64,000 nt of DNA from Pseudofrankia saprophytica. Its GTDB lineage: Bacteria > Actinomycetota > Actinomycetes > Frankiales > Frankiaceae. Where the stretch lies: contig NZ_KI912266.1 in the NCBI RefSeq assembly GCF_000235425.2, positions 5,205,217 to 5,269,216 on the forward strand, in the 5' to 3' direction. A program made the position numbers and the translations under genes. Below the pieces are notes generated by a model. That model was given only the letters and a program-made list of their open reading frames with translations, was not told the DNA's origin and made no database searches. Shown piece by piece: positions 15,003-24,326 of the stretch; the first letter of the stretch is position 1; every line of letters begins with the position of its first letter.

Positions 15003-15827
15003 ATGGCCAGCCACAGCAGGTTGAAGAAGCCGGCGGAGCGGGAGGTCCTGGGCGCGGAGGTGGTGAAGGCCCAGCGGATCACCCCGCATGCCGTCCGGAT
15101 CACCGTCAGCGGCGAGGACCTGCGCCGGTTCCAGCCGATGGGGTTCGACCAGTGGTTCCGGCTGTACATCCCGCAGGAGGGCCAGCATGAGCTCCGCCGG
15201 CCGGGCCGCGCCGGCCTGTCGGGCTACGTGCAGTACCTGTCGATACCGAAGGCCACGCGGCCGGTGATGCGCAACTACACGGTGCGCGCGTTCCGGACCG
15301 AGTCGGCGGAGCTGGATATCGATGTGATGACCCACGAGGGCGGGGTGGCCTCGGCCTGGGCCGAGCGTGCCCGTCCCGGCGATCAGGTGGCGCTCGTCGA
15401 CGAAGGGATCATGTACACCCCCGCGCCCGAGACCGACTGGGCCCTGCTCGTCTGCGACGAGAGCGGCCTGCCAGCCGTCGCGGGTATCTGCGAGTCCCTT
15501 CCGCGCGACGCGCGGGGTGAGGCGTTCCTCGAGATTCCCGGGCCGGACGACGCCCAGGAGATCGACGCGCCGGTCGGGGTGAACCTGCACTGGCTCAGCC
15601 GCGACGACCCGCACGCGCGGCCGGGCGCACTCGCGCGGGCGGCCGTCACCGCGCTGGACCCGCCGAAGGGACGCCCCTACGCGTTCGTCGTCGGCGAGTC
15701 CGCGATGGTCACGGGCCTGCGCCGGTTCCTCGTGACCGAGCGCGCCATCCCGAAGGAGGACGTCTCCTTCTGCGGGTACTGGCGCGCCCAGGCGGCGCCG
15801 GCCGGCTCGGCCTCCCCAGCCGCCTGA
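15003..15827 (+). CDS. Ferric-siderophore reductase, SIP family (first)
   Basis: A 274-residue siderophore-interacting protein (ViuB family). These FAD enzymes reduce ferric siderophores in the cytoplasm and so release iron. Seen: the flavin-binding RNYTVRAF (about 91-98; family RxYTxR), the strand ELDIDVMTHEGGVASAWA, and a nucleotide-binding half with ADESA-like LLVCDESGLPAVAGI and PYAFVVGESAMVTGLRRFL, ending in FCGYWR. GGGAGGAGA lies upstream of the ATG. It is expressed away from iron box 1. Its partners are the second SIP gene and the ABC importer further along. Confidence 0.93.
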   Translation: MASHSRLKKPAEREVLGAEVVKAQRITPHAVRITVSGEDLRRFQPMGFDQWFRLYIPQEGQHELRRPGRAGLSGYVQYLSIPKATRPVMRNYTVRAFRTESAELDIDVMTHEGGVASAWAERARPGDQVALVDEGIMYTPAPETDWALLVCDESGLPAVAGICESLPRDARGEAFLEIPGPDDAQEIDAPVGVNLHWLSRDDPHARPGALARAAVTALDPPKGRPYAFVVGESAMVTGLRRFLVTERAIPKEDVSFCGYWRAQAAPAGSASPAA

Positions 15828-15881
15828 ACTGCTTCTCATGGTGCCGGCCCGGCCCGTCGGTCGCGCCGCGCCGCCGACGGC

Positions 15882-16787
15882 TCAGACCTCGAGCTCGACG
15901 CGCTCGCGGACGCCCGGATCGGTCGGGTCGGCACCGGTCGCCAGCTCCGACTCGTACCGGACGAGGTCCGCCTCGTCGCGGGCGTCGCTGTCCAGTCCCG
16001 CCTTCCAGTAGGCCGTGGCATGCAGGTCGTCGATCGAGACCGCGAGATCCGCGAGCGCCCAGCGGCGCAGCGCCCTGACCACGCCCGCCTCCGCGGCGAG
16101 CCAGGCCTGCACGCGCCCGCCCGGCCGCTCGCCCGCGCGCACCGCCCGCTCCAGCGGCGAGCCCGTGCCAGCGGGGGAACCACCGGGCACGATCTCGACC
16201 CGGACGTCGTCCCGCGCGGGCACGAGCGCCGCGTCGGCCTCGTCGTCGACTGCGAGGTAGACCGTCGCCTCGACGTGCGGGCCGAGCGACTCGACGATGG
16301 CCGCCACCGCGGGAAGCGCGCTCGAGTCGGCGGCGATCAGGTGGCGGGTCACCCCGTCCCCGGGATAGAAGTCGCGCCGCATCCCGATGAGGCCGAAGGT
16401 CGCGCCGGGCCGCGCCCGGTCCAGCCAGCGTCGGACGACGCCGCCCGCGTGCAGCATGGCGTCGAACTCGATGCGCCGGGCCGCGGGGTCGAACCGCCGG
16501 ACGGTGAACGCGCGCGGGACCGGGGGGCTGCTCATGGACGGCCAACGGGGGAAGCCGTTGACGTCCCATTCGGGTTCTCCGACGCTGGACAGGCCGTCCG
16601 GGGGCAGCATGGCCTTGAACGCGTCGGCGGGCAGGACCTCGCGGTACCCGTCGAGACCGTCGCCGCTGACCGTGACCCTGGCGAAGCCGGGAGACAACGC
16701 GACCACCGACTCGACCCTGACGACACAGGCGACCCGCGAGGATCCGTCCCGAGTGATGCGCCGGATCTCCTGTCGGATCCCCGCCAC
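15882..16787 (-). CDS. Ferric-siderophore reductase, SIP family (second)
   Basis: A 301-residue second member of the SIP family, clearly diverged from its neighbour. Seen: PRAFTVRRFD (Phe replaces the usual Tyr of RxYT), EFDAMLHAGGVVRRWLDRARPG, LIAADSSALPAVAAIVESL, and a C-terminal ATAYWKAG in place of the usual GYWR. The GTG start has GGAGG 9 bp upstream. It faces the first SIP gene tail to tail (54 bp apart) and is transcribed from iron box 2. Two reductases may serve two ferric siderophores of different redox potential, which is inference. Confidence 0.9.
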   Translation of the reverse strand: MAGIRQEIRRITRDGSSRVACVVRVESVVALSPGFARVTVSGDGLDGYREVLPADAFKAMLPPDGLSSVGEPEWDVNGFPRWPSMSSPPVPRAFTVRRFDPAARRIEFDAMLHAGGVVRRWLDRARPGATFGLIGMRRDFYPGDGVTRHLIAADSSALPAVAAIVESLGPHVEATVYLAVDDEADAALVPARDDVRVEIVPGGSPAGTGSPLERAVRAGERPGGRVQAWLAAEAGVVRALRRWALADLAVSIDDLHATAYWKAGLDSDARDEADLVRYESELATGADPTDPGVRERVELEV

Positions 16788-16816
16788 GATGCCCCACCTC
16801 CGACCGAACTGGCTGA

Positions 16817-16835
16817 TTAGGGAAGCCTAACCTAA
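16817..16835. promoter_or_regulatory. Iron box 2 (IdeR/DmdR operator)
   Basis: TTAGGGAAGCCTAACCTAA matches 16 of 19 positions of the iron-box consensus. It lies 30 bp before the start of the second SIP gene and 9 bp after the end of the MFS gene on the same strand. Confidence 0.9.
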
Positions 16836-16843
16836 TAGGCTCG

Positions 16844-18379
16844 TCATCCGGAAGTCCTGGTCGGGGCACCGGCGGGCCGGTCGGCGGCGGCCCGGTCGCG
16901 GGGCCGGGACGGCAGCAGCGTGAACGCCGCCAGCGCGGCGATGCCGATGAGGATGCCGGCGATGAGGAAGGCGCGGTCGTAGCCGGTGGTGACCGCGGCG
17001 GCGCTGGCCGGGTCGGCCTGGTGGCGGGTGACGGTGGCCGCGACCGTGACGAGCACCGCCAGGCCGATGCTTCCCCCGCACTGGCGGGCGGCGTTCAGCA
17101 GGCCCGAGGCAAGTCCGGCCTCCTCGCGCGCGACGCCGGTGGTGCCGGCGGCGGTGTTGGTGACCATGCACAGCCCGAGGCCCACCGAGGTGACCAGGGA
17201 GGGGCCGAGCAGGTCCGTGGCGAAGCCACCGTCCGGGCTGACCCAGCCGAACCAGCCCATCCCGACCGCGCCCAGCGCCAGCCCGCCGACCAGCGGCGGA
17301 CGCGGACCAACCCGGGCCATCAGGCGCGCGGCCACGATCGTGCCGGCGATCACGCCCAGGGCGAAGGGCACGAACGCGAGCCCCGTTCGCAGCGGGCTGT
17401 AGGCGAGCACGCCCTGCAGGTACAGCGAGGCGAAGTAGAAGGCGCCGAACTGGCCGCAGGCGACGAGGAAGATGACGACGCAGGCCACCGACAGCGACCG
17501 GGACCGCAGGATCCCCAGCCGGACCAGCGGCGCGGCGACCCGTCGCTCGACGAGCACGAACGCCACCGCGAGCACCGCCGCGGCCCCGAGCGTGCCGAGC
17601 GTCCGCGCCGAGCCCCAGGAGTAGGTGTCGGTGCGTACCACCCCGTAGACCAGCAGCACCATCGCGGCCGTGGCCAGCACCGCGCCGGCGACGTCCAGGC
17701 GGGGCCGGCGGGCCGTGCGCAGGTTGCCGATGCACGCGGCGGCGAGCGGGATGGCGACCGCGGCGATCGGGACGTTGACGAACAGGACCCACCGCCAGTT
17801 CAGGTACTCGGTGAGCACACCGCCCAGCAGGACGCCGACCGCGCTGCCGGCGCCCGCCACGGCCCCCCAGACCGCGAGCGCCCGGTGCCGCGCCGCGCCC
17901 TCGGTGAACGTGGTGGTGATGACGGTGAGGCTGACCGGCAGCAGCACCGCGCCGGACACGCCCTGCGCGGCGCGTGCCGCGATGAGCTCCGACGGGTTCT
18001 GCGCCAGCCCACCGAGCAGCGACGTGAGCCCGAACAGGCCCAACCCGGCGACGGCCGCGCGGCGCTGGCCGGCCAGGTCGGCGAGCCGGCCGCCGAGCAG
18101 CAGCAGCCCGCCAAAGGTGAGCGTGTAGGCGTTCACCACCCACTGCAGGCCGCTCGCGCTGAAGCCCAGGTCGGCGCGGATGGACGGCAGCGCGACGTTC
18201 ACCACCGAGATGTCGAGCACCACCATCAGCTGGCACAGGCAGACGACCGCGAGCACGAGCCCGGCCCGCGCGGGTACGGGCGCGAGCGCGCCCTCGCTGA
18301 CGCCCGGCCCGGGCCCGGATTCGGGCTCGCTGGCGTGCGGGCCCGCCACGGCGGTGTCAGGTGGCTCCGAGATGGACAT
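16844..18379 (-). CDS. DHA2-type MFS exporter, probable siderophore efflux
   Basis: A 511-residue membrane protein with about 14 predicted helices, the layout of the EmrB/QacA (DHA2) drug:proton antiporters. Seen: motif LDISVVNVALPSI in helix 1, GGRLADLAGQRR in the first cytoplasmic loop, and the helix-5 type GSAVGVLLGGVLTEY. Its promoter region is shared with the divergent ABC genes and contains iron box 3. With this setting it most likely exports the finished siderophore or its precursor; drug efflux is the alternative. Confidence 0.88.
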   Translation of the reverse strand: MSISEPPDTAVAGPHASEPESGPGPGVSEGALAPVPARAGLVLAVVCLCQLMVVLDISVVNVALPSIRADLGFSASGLQWVVNAYTLTFGGLLLLGGRLADLAGQRRAAVAGLGLFGLTSLLGGLAQNPSELIAARAAQGVSGAVLLPVSLTVITTTFTEGAARHRALAVWGAVAGAGSAVGVLLGGVLTEYLNWRWVLFVNVPIAAVAIPLAAACIGNLRTARRPRLDVAGAVLATAAMVLLVYGVVRTDTYSWGSARTLGTLGAAAVLAVAFVLVERRVAAPLVRLGILRSRSLSVACVVIFLVACGQFGAFYFASLYLQGVLAYSPLRTGLAFVPFALGVIAGTIVAARLMARVGPRPPLVGGLALGAVGMGWFGWVSPDGGFATDLLGPSLVTSVGLGLCMVTNTAAGTTGVAREEAGLASGLLNAARQCGGSIGLAVLVTVAATVTRHQADPASAAAVTTGYDRAFLIAGILIGIAALAAFTLLPSRPRDRAAADRPAGAPTRTSG

Positions 18380-18444
18380 AGCGCCCCTTTCGGGCGGAGT
18401 GCGGCGGAGGAAAACCGTTCGCAGGTCTATTGGACAGCGTCCAG

Positions 18445-18463
18445 TTAGGCTAACCTAACCTAC
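18445..18463. promoter_or_regulatory. Iron box 3 (IdeR/DmdR operator)
   Basis: TTAGGCTAACCTAACCTAC matches 15 of 19 positions of the iron-box consensus and sits in the 147-bp divergent promoter between the MFS exporter and the ABC transporter genes. Confidence 0.88.
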
Positions 18464-18526
18464 AACTTGTTGATCGACAAGGGCGGGTGCTCACCCGGGC
18501 GCCCGCGAGACGAAGGGGGAAGGCTG

Positions 18527-20335
18527 ATGGCCGAGACGCCACCGGCGACGGTCGGGCCGGACGCTCCGCCCGCGGCGCTGGGCGCCCTGCTGGCACCGGT
18601 CCGCGGGCGGCTGGTCGTCGCGGCGGTGTGCCAGGCGGCGGGCTCCGTGGCCGCGGTGGTTCCGTACGTGTGCATCGGCGAGCTGGCCAGCACCCTGCTA
18701 GGAACCCCCGTCGACCACAGCCGGGCCTGGACGGTCGTGCTCGTCGCGGTCGTCGCGTTCGTGGCCCGCTTCGCGCTGGTCGGCGCGGCCGGGGCGATCA
18801 GCCACCTCGCCGACAACGACCTGACGTTCGACCTGCGCACCCGCCTGGCGCGCCGGCTGGGACGGGCGCCGCTGGGCTGGTTCGACCAGCGCTCCAGCGG
18901 CGTCGTGAAGACGGCGGTGCAGGACCAGGTGTCGGCGCTGCACACGCTGGTCGCCCACGCTGTGAACGACTTCGTCGGCGCCGCGGTCACGCCGCTGGTG
19001 GTGCTCGGCTACCTGTTCTGGGCGGACTGGCGGCTCGCGCTGGTCACGCTGGTGCCACTGGTGTTCTTCGCCTTCTCCTACGGGCGGATGACGAAGGGCT
19101 ACGGCGCGCAGATGGCCACCTACGTCACGGCGCTCGGGCGCATCAACGCCGCCGCAGTCGAGTTCGTCCGTGGCATCGCCGTGGTGAAGGCGTTCGGGCA
19201 GGCGCGACGGGCGCACGCCCGGTTCCTGCGCGAGACCGACGCGTTCGCCGACGCCTTCGAGGGCTGGACGAAGCCGATGCTGCGGCCGTTCGCGATCACG
19301 ATGGCCGCGGTCTCCGGGCCGACGATGCTGCTGGTGATCCTCGGCGCCGGCATCGGGTTCACCCAGGCCGGCTGGTGCGCCCCCGCCGACGTGGTGCCCT
19401 TCGTCGTGCTGGGCATCGGGCTCGCCGGGCCGCTGCTGAACCTGGAGCACTCCGCCACGGCGCTGCAGCTCGCCCGCGGCGCCGCCACCGCCATCGGCTC
19501 CCTGCTGGCGACCCCGATCGTCACCGAGCCGCAGCGGCCGCGCGAGCCCGCGGGCCACCGGGTCGAGCTGCGGGAAGTGTCGTTCAGCTACGACGGCCGC
19601 GTCCGCGTGCTCGACGGTGTGGAGGCGGTACTCGAACCCGGCACGGTGACGGCGCTCGTCGGCCCGTCCGGCGCGGGCAAGTCGACCCTCGCCGGCCTGC
19701 TCCCTCGCTTCGCCGATCCGGACGCCGGCGCCGTGCTGCTGGGCGGCGTGGATGTCCGGGACGTCGGCAGCGAGCTGCTGTACCGCCAGGTCGGGTTCGT
19801 GACGCAGGAGGTCGGGCTGCTGCGCGTCAGCGTGCACGACAACATCGCCCTGGCCCGGCCGGGAACGACCCGCGAACGGGTCGTCGAGGCCGCCGTCGCG
19901 GCCCAGGTCCACGACGTGATCAGCGCGCTCCCCCGCGGCTACGACTCGGTGATCGGCGAGGACGCCCACCTCTCGGGCGGCGAGGCGCAGCGGGTCACGA
20001 TCGCCCGTGCCGTGGTGGCCGACACGCCCGTCCTCGTCCTCGACGAGGCGACCTCGTGGGCGGACCCCGAGTCGGAGGCCGCGATCCAGGACGCGCTGTC
20101 CGCCGTGGCCGCCGGGCGCACGGTGCTGGTGATCGCGCACCGCCTGGCCAGCATCACCGCCGCCGACCAGATCCTGGTCCTCGAAACCGGACGGGTCGTC
20201 GAGCGCGGCCGACACCCGGAACTGATCGCCGCCGGCGGCCGCTACGCCCAGCTGTGGGCGGCCCAGACGGCGGACATCACGACGACGGACACACCGAACG
20301 ACGGCGGCAGGACGGACACGGAGGTGGCGCGGTGA
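18527..20335 (+). CDS. ABC half-transporter, IrtA-like
   Basis: A 602-residue fused membrane-ATPase subunit: about six helices in residues 1-330, then an ATPase with Walker A GPSGAGKST, signature LSGGEAQRV, Walker B VLVLDEATSWADPE and the switch His in VIAHR. The ATG at 18527 is preceded by AAGGGGGAAGG; longer upstream frames are unsupported. The stop overlaps the next gene's GTG by 4 bp, so the two subunits are co-translated and should form a heterodimer. By context and fold this resembles mycobacterial IrtAB, which imports ferric siderophores. Unlike IrtA it has no fused SIP domain; the reductases are separate genes nearby. Confidence 0.92.
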   Translation: MAETPPATVGPDAPPAALGALLAPVRGRLVVAAVCQAAGSVAAVVPYVCIGELASTLLGTPVDHSRAWTVVLVAVVAFVARFALVGAAGAISHLADNDLTFDLRTRLARRLGRAPLGWFDQRSSGVVKTAVQDQVSALHTLVAHAVNDFVGAAVTPLVVLGYLFWADWRLALVTLVPLVFFAFSYGRMTKGYGAQMATYVTALGRINAAAVEFVRGIAVVKAFGQARRAHARFLRETDAFADAFEGWTKPMLRPFAITMAAVSGPTMLLVILGAGIGFTQAGWCAPADVVPFVVLGIGLAGPLLNLEHSATALQLARGAATAIGSLLATPIVTEPQRPREPAGHRVELREVSFSYDGRVRVLDGVEAVLEPGTVTALVGPSGAGKSTLAGLLPRFADPDAGAVLLGGVDVRDVGSELLYRQVGFVTQEVGLLRVSVHDNIALARPGTTRERVVEAAVAAQVHDVISALPRGYDSVIGEDAHLSGGEAQRVTIARAVVADTPVLVLDEATSWADPESEAAIQDALSAVAAGRTVLVIAHRLASITAADQILVLETGRVVERGRHPELIAAGGRYAQLWAAQTADITTTDTPNDGGRTDTEVAR

Positions 20336-22092
20336 TCCGGCAGCTCGGCAGGGTCCTCGGTACCAGGCACCGCGGCGACTACCTGCGCTATCTCGCCGCG
20401 CTCGTCGTCTACAACGTGCTGCAGGGCGTCGCCTACGTGCTGCTGGTGCCTGTGCTGCGCGACCTGCTGCGCGGCGACACCGGCGGCGCCGCCCGCTGGT
20501 TCGCGGTCCTCGCCGCGGTGGTGGTGACCGGCTGGCTGGTCTCCTACGCCCAGCAGCAGCTGGGGTTCCGGCTCGGGCACCTGCTCGCGCGCACCCTGCA
20601 CCACCGGCTGGGCGACCATCTGGCCGACCTGCCGATCGGCTGGTTCAGCGGCAGCAGGGTCGGCGGCGTCGGACAGCTGACCAGCAAGGGCGTCGTCGAC
20701 ATCATGGGACTGCCCGCGCACATGTTCCAGCCGATCGTCTCGGCCGCGGTCACCCCGCTCACCGTCGTCGCCGGCATCCTGATCCTCGACTGGCGGCTGG
20801 GGCTGGGCGCGCTCGCCGCCGTCCCTCTGGTATTCGCCGTGTACTCCTGGGCCGCCCGGCGCGCCGCCAGCGTCGACGAGCAGCTGCACGCCACCGGCGT
20901 CGAGGCCGCCGACCGGGTCGTCGAGTTCGCCCGCCTGCAGCCGGTGCTGCGCGGCGCCGGGCGGGCGGCCGACGGCTACGCCCAGCTCGACGGCGCGCTG
21001 CGCGCGCAGCACGCCGCCGGCCGCCGCCAGCTGGGCCGTTCCCTGCCCGCGCTCGGCGGCAACGCCCTCACCATCCAGCTCGTGTTCACCGCGCTCATCC
21101 TGCTCGGCACGGCCCTGGCCCTGCACGACGGCGGCCGGACGGCCGAACTGGTCGCCCTGCTGGTGCTGCTGGCCCGGTTCGCCGAACCGCTGGCCGCCGC
21201 GGCCGAGTACGGCGGCACGCTGCGCGCGGCCAGGGCGAGCCTCACCCGCATCGACGAGGTCCTGGCGACCGCTCCCCTGCCCGAGCCGGACCATCCGACC
21301 CAGGTCGACGGCCACCGCGTCGACGTCGACGACGTGAGCTTCGGGTATGACCGCGACCGCCCGGTCCTGTCCGGGATCAGCTTCACCGCCGAGGCGGGCT
21401 CCACGACGGCGATCGTGGGATCGTCCGGGGCCGGCAAGACCACCCTGCTGTGGTTGCTGGCCCGGTTCCTCGACGTCGACGCCGGCGGCATCCGCGTCGG
21501 CGGCGTGGATCTGCGCGCGCTGACCGCGGAGCAGCGCGGCACCCTGATCGCGCCGGTGTTCCAGGACGTCTATCTGTTCGAGGGCAGCATCGCCGACAAC
21601 ATCCGGCTGGCCCGCCCCGACGCCACCGACGCCGAGCTGCGCGAGGCGGCCCGGCTCGCCCGCGTCGACGAGATCGTCGACCGGCTGCCCGACGGCTGGG
21701 AGACCCAGGTCGGCGAGGGCGGCACCTCGCTGTCCGGCGGCGAGCGCCAACGGGTCTCGATCGCCCGCGCCCTGCTCAAGGACGCCCCGATCGTGCTGCT
21801 CGACGAGGCCACCGCCGCCGTCGACCCGGAGAACGAGGCCGCGATCACCGCCGCGCTGGCCGCGCTCACCCTGGCCCGCACGGTGTTCGTCGTCGCCCAC
21901 CGGCTCACCACCGTCGCCCACGCCGACCAGATCCTGGTCCTGGACGGCGGCCGCGTCGCCGAGCGCGGCACCCACACCGAGTTGCTGGCGAGCGACGGCC
22001 GCTACGCCGCGTTCTGGCGGCAACGCCAGCGCGCCGCGGGCTGGCATCTCCACACCCGCGTCACCACGGGGGCGGCCATCGGCGGAGACTAA
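20332..22092 (+). CDS. ABC half-transporter, IrtB-like
   Basis: A 586-residue partner of the preceding subunit, beginning at a GTG in a GTGA overlap. It has about six membrane helices followed by an ATPase with Walker A GSSGAGKTT, signature LSGGERQRV, Walker B IVLLDEATAAVDPEN and the switch region FVVAHRLTT. Both subunits have full catalytic motifs, so both ATP sites may be active. Likely role: uptake of the ferric siderophore in low iron. Confidence 0.92.
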   Translation: MIRQLGRVLGTRHRGDYLRYLAALVVYNVLQGVAYVLLVPVLRDLLRGDTGGAARWFAVLAAVVVTGWLVSYAQQQLGFRLGHLLARTLHHRLGDHLADLPIGWFSGSRVGGVGQLTSKGVVDIMGLPAHMFQPIVSAAVTPLTVVAGILILDWRLGLGALAAVPLVFAVYSWAARRAASVDEQLHATGVEAADRVVEFARLQPVLRGAGRAADGYAQLDGALRAQHAAGRRQLGRSLPALGGNALTIQLVFTALILLGTALALHDGGRTAELVALLVLLARFAEPLAAAAEYGGTLRAARASLTRIDEVLATAPLPEPDHPTQVDGHRVDVDDVSFGYDRDRPVLSGISFTAEAGSTTAIVGSSGAGKTTLLWLLARFLDVDAGGIRVGGVDLRALTAEQRGTLIAPVFQDVYLFEGSIADNIRLARPDATDAELREAARLARVDEIVDRLPDGWETQVGEGGTSLSGGERQRVSIARALLKDAPIVLLDEATAAVDPENEAAITAALAALTLARTVFVVAHRLTTVAHADQILVLDGGRVAERGTHTELLASDGRYAAFWRQRQRAAGWHLHTRVTTGAAIGGD

Positions 22093-22133
22093 GCCGTCGC
22101 ACATCAGGTCCGGCCCTGGCCGGGTGTGGGACC

Positions 22134-22838
22134 GTGACATCCGTGGCGGAACGCGGTCGAGGAACGGACGTCGGCACCAGGCCCAGGCTCACCCCGGGCC
22201 TGGTGATCGACGCCGCGTTGGAGCTGAGCCGGGAACGTGGCCTGGACGGCTGGACCATCCGCGACCTCGCCCAGGCCCTCAAGGTCTGGCCGAACACGAT
22301 CGCGTACCACGTCGGCGACCGGGAGGCGATCCTCGACGCCGTCGTCGAGCGGGTCGTGGCGATGATGCCGAACCCGCCCGTCGACCTCGGCTGGCAGGAC
22401 TGGTTCCGGGCGTTCCTCTTCCCCGGCCGCGACATCGTCGGCCGCTACGTCGGGGTCGCCCGCCGGCTGTGCCGGGACGGCGCCACCGTGCCATCCGCCT
22501 TCCCGATCATGGATCGGGGCATCGGCCTGCTCGCCGCCGCCGGGTTCGGCGACCGAGCCCCGCTCGCCTACGCCACCCTGCTCAACAGCGCCATGCTGCT
22601 GGTCGCCCTCGACGACGACCGCGCGCTCGCCGGGCACGGCCGCGGCGACGCCGCGATCGCCCTGCGGTCCGCACCCGCGCCGCCGGGCGCGGGCGCGGGC
22701 TGGGCCACCATGCAGCCGTGGCTACGGGGTTGGGCCGAAGATCCCGACGCCAGCCGCGCCGCTCTCTACCGCTACACCATCGAGTGCCTCCTCGCCGGCC
22801 TCGAGGCCGACCTGCGCACAGGCGCGGGACGGGCCTGA
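22134..22838 (+). CDS. TetR/AcrR-family regulator
   Basis: About 234 residues from the GTG at 22134 (another GTG lies three codons on). The N-terminal helix-turn-helix is WTIRDLAQALKVWPNTIAYHVGDREAIL (about 40-67, shown in part), typical of TetR; the C-terminal part is helical and probably binds a ligand. It starts 41 bp after the IrtB-like gene on the same strand and may be co-transcribed, giving the siderophore locus a second control layer besides iron. Confidence 0.85.
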   Translation: MTSVAERGRGTDVGTRPRLTPGLVIDAALELSRERGLDGWTIRDLAQALKVWPNTIAYHVGDREAILDAVVERVVAMMPNPPVDLGWQDWFRAFLFPGRDIVGRYVGVARRLCRDGATVPSAFPIMDRGIGLLAAAGFGDRAPLAYATLLNSAMLLVALDDDRALAGHGRGDAAIALRSAPAPPGAGAGWATMQPWLRGWAEDPDASRAALYRYTIECLLAGLEADLRTGAGRA

Positions 22839-22860
22839 GAGACAGGCCTGAGTCGAGCTG

Positions 22861-24216
22861 TCAGTCGGCGATCGGGGTGTTGCCGAGGACCTTGTACGCG
22901 GCGGGCTGGCCCTTGTCGTCCAGGGTGGTGATGAGGCCACCGAGGACGCAGACGGCCGGGTTGGCCGGGTCGGCCTTGCCGTTGCAGCGGAACTTCAGCC
23001 CGGCGCCGCCGGGCAGCTCCGTCTCCTTCATCGCCTTGATCGTCGAGGCGACGGTCGCCGGGGTGATGTCCCCGGAGATGCCCTGCGTCGCCACCTGGAG
23101 GCCCGTGGTCAGCATGAACGCGATCATGCTGTCCTGGACGCTGGTGTCGATGTCCGTGCCGTAGGTGTCGACGACCTTCTGGTACAGGCGCATCGACGGG
23201 CTGTCCGGGCCGACCGGCGCGGTGGCGCTGACGACCATGCCCTTCAGCGTGCTACCGGGCACCGACTTGCGGGTCGCGTCGGTGACGCACTGCGAGATGG
23301 CGCTGATGGTGCCGGTGAAGCCGACGGCCTTGAGGCCCTGCATGGCGCTGATGCAGAACGAGTCGTTGCCGATGATGAAGACCTCATCGGACTTGTTCGA
23401 GATGACCTGCTGCATCTGGGGCGTCATGTCGGCGGTACCCGGCGCCACGCGGATCAGCTCGTAGCCGATGCCGGCCTTCTCGAACAGCGGCGGCGCGACC
23501 TCCTGCGCCGAGTGGAGCGCGGCCGGAACGTCGATCACGACGGCGCTGACCTTCTTGTTGCCCTCGTCCTTGGCCACCTGGATCGGCAGGTCGATGACGG
23601 GGAAGGTCGGGTTGCCCAGCGAGAAGGTCGTCGGGCTCGCCAGCAGTGCCGGGTCGCTCGAGCCGTAGAGCATGACAGGGATCTTGGCCTCGCCCAGGGG
23701 CTTCCAGGCGTCGTCGACGACGCCGGAGGTGCCGATGAGGACGGCGACGGCACCATTCTGGATCATCTGGTTGCCGCAGTCCGTGGCCTTGGACGGGTCG
23801 CCCTGGGTCTCACAGACGGTCAGCTCGATGGGCCGGCCGCCGATCCCGGCCTTGTGCTCGTTGAGGTACTTGACGGTCGCCTCGGCCACCAGACCGACGG
23901 GCCGTGAGTCCAGCACGGGGGTGGCGCCGTCGATGATCATGCCGATCTTGACGGGCGCGCCGGTCGCCTTGTCGACCGGGCCGAGGGGGTCCGCGGCGCT
24001 CGCGGAGCCGCTCGCCGCCGGCGTCGCGGCGCCTTCGGGGACGTCCGAGCCGCCGCCGCAGGCGGAGACGAAGGCCAGACCCGCGGCCAGGACGGCGGTG
24101 CCGGCGAACCGTGACCGTAAGGCCCGCCTCGGGCCGGTGTGCGCTGGCAGGGCCGCTGCCGCCGGGTGCGGCCGTCCAGCCCTCAAACGACCGGTCAGTC
24201 CATTTATAAGCGTCAT
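22861..24216 (-). CDS. Branched-chain-amino-acid-type binding lipoprotein (first)
   Basis: A 451-residue solute-binding protein of the periplasmic-binding type 1 (LivK-like) group. A long basic N terminus leads to a hydrophobic stretch and a lipobox FVSAC (Cys about 53), so it should be lipid-anchored outside the membrane. The mature part begins with a low-complexity linker, then VKIGMIIDGATP and YLNEHKAGIGGRPIELTV, typical of the first lobe. AGGGA lies just upstream of the ATG. No permease gene is adjacent; the LivHMF/LivG system lies 17 kb away. In actinobacteria such orphan binding proteins often serve uptake of aromatic or alicyclic acids. Confidence 0.88.
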   Translation of the reverse strand: MTLINGLTGRLRAGRPHPAAAALPAHTGPRRALRSRFAGTAVLAAGLAFVSACGGGSDVPEGAATPAASGSASAADPLGPVDKATGAPVKIGMIIDGATPVLDSRPVGLVAEATVKYLNEHKAGIGGRPIELTVCETQGDPSKATDCGNQMIQNGAVAVLIGTSGVVDDAWKPLGEAKIPVMLYGSSDPALLASPTTFSLGNPTFPVIDLPIQVAKDEGNKKVSAVVIDVPAALHSAQEVAPPLFEKAGIGYELIRVAPGTADMTPQMQQVISNKSDEVFIIGNDSFCISAMQGLKAVGFTGTISAISQCVTDATRKSVPGSTLKGMVVSATAPVGPDSPSMRLYQKVVDTYGTDIDTSVQDSMIAFMLTTGLQVATQGISGDITPATVASTIKAMKETELPGGAGLKFRCNGKADPANPAVCVLGGLITTLDDKGQPAAYKVLGNTPIAD

Positions 24217-24326
24217 GTTCCCTGCCTGTGTCGATGGGCACTACGTTGACGGGCACTGCGCGGATACGGAGAACACGGCGCTCCGGTGGAGCGGCGAAGC
24301 GGGGTTTCAGGTTGGGCTGCGCCCCG

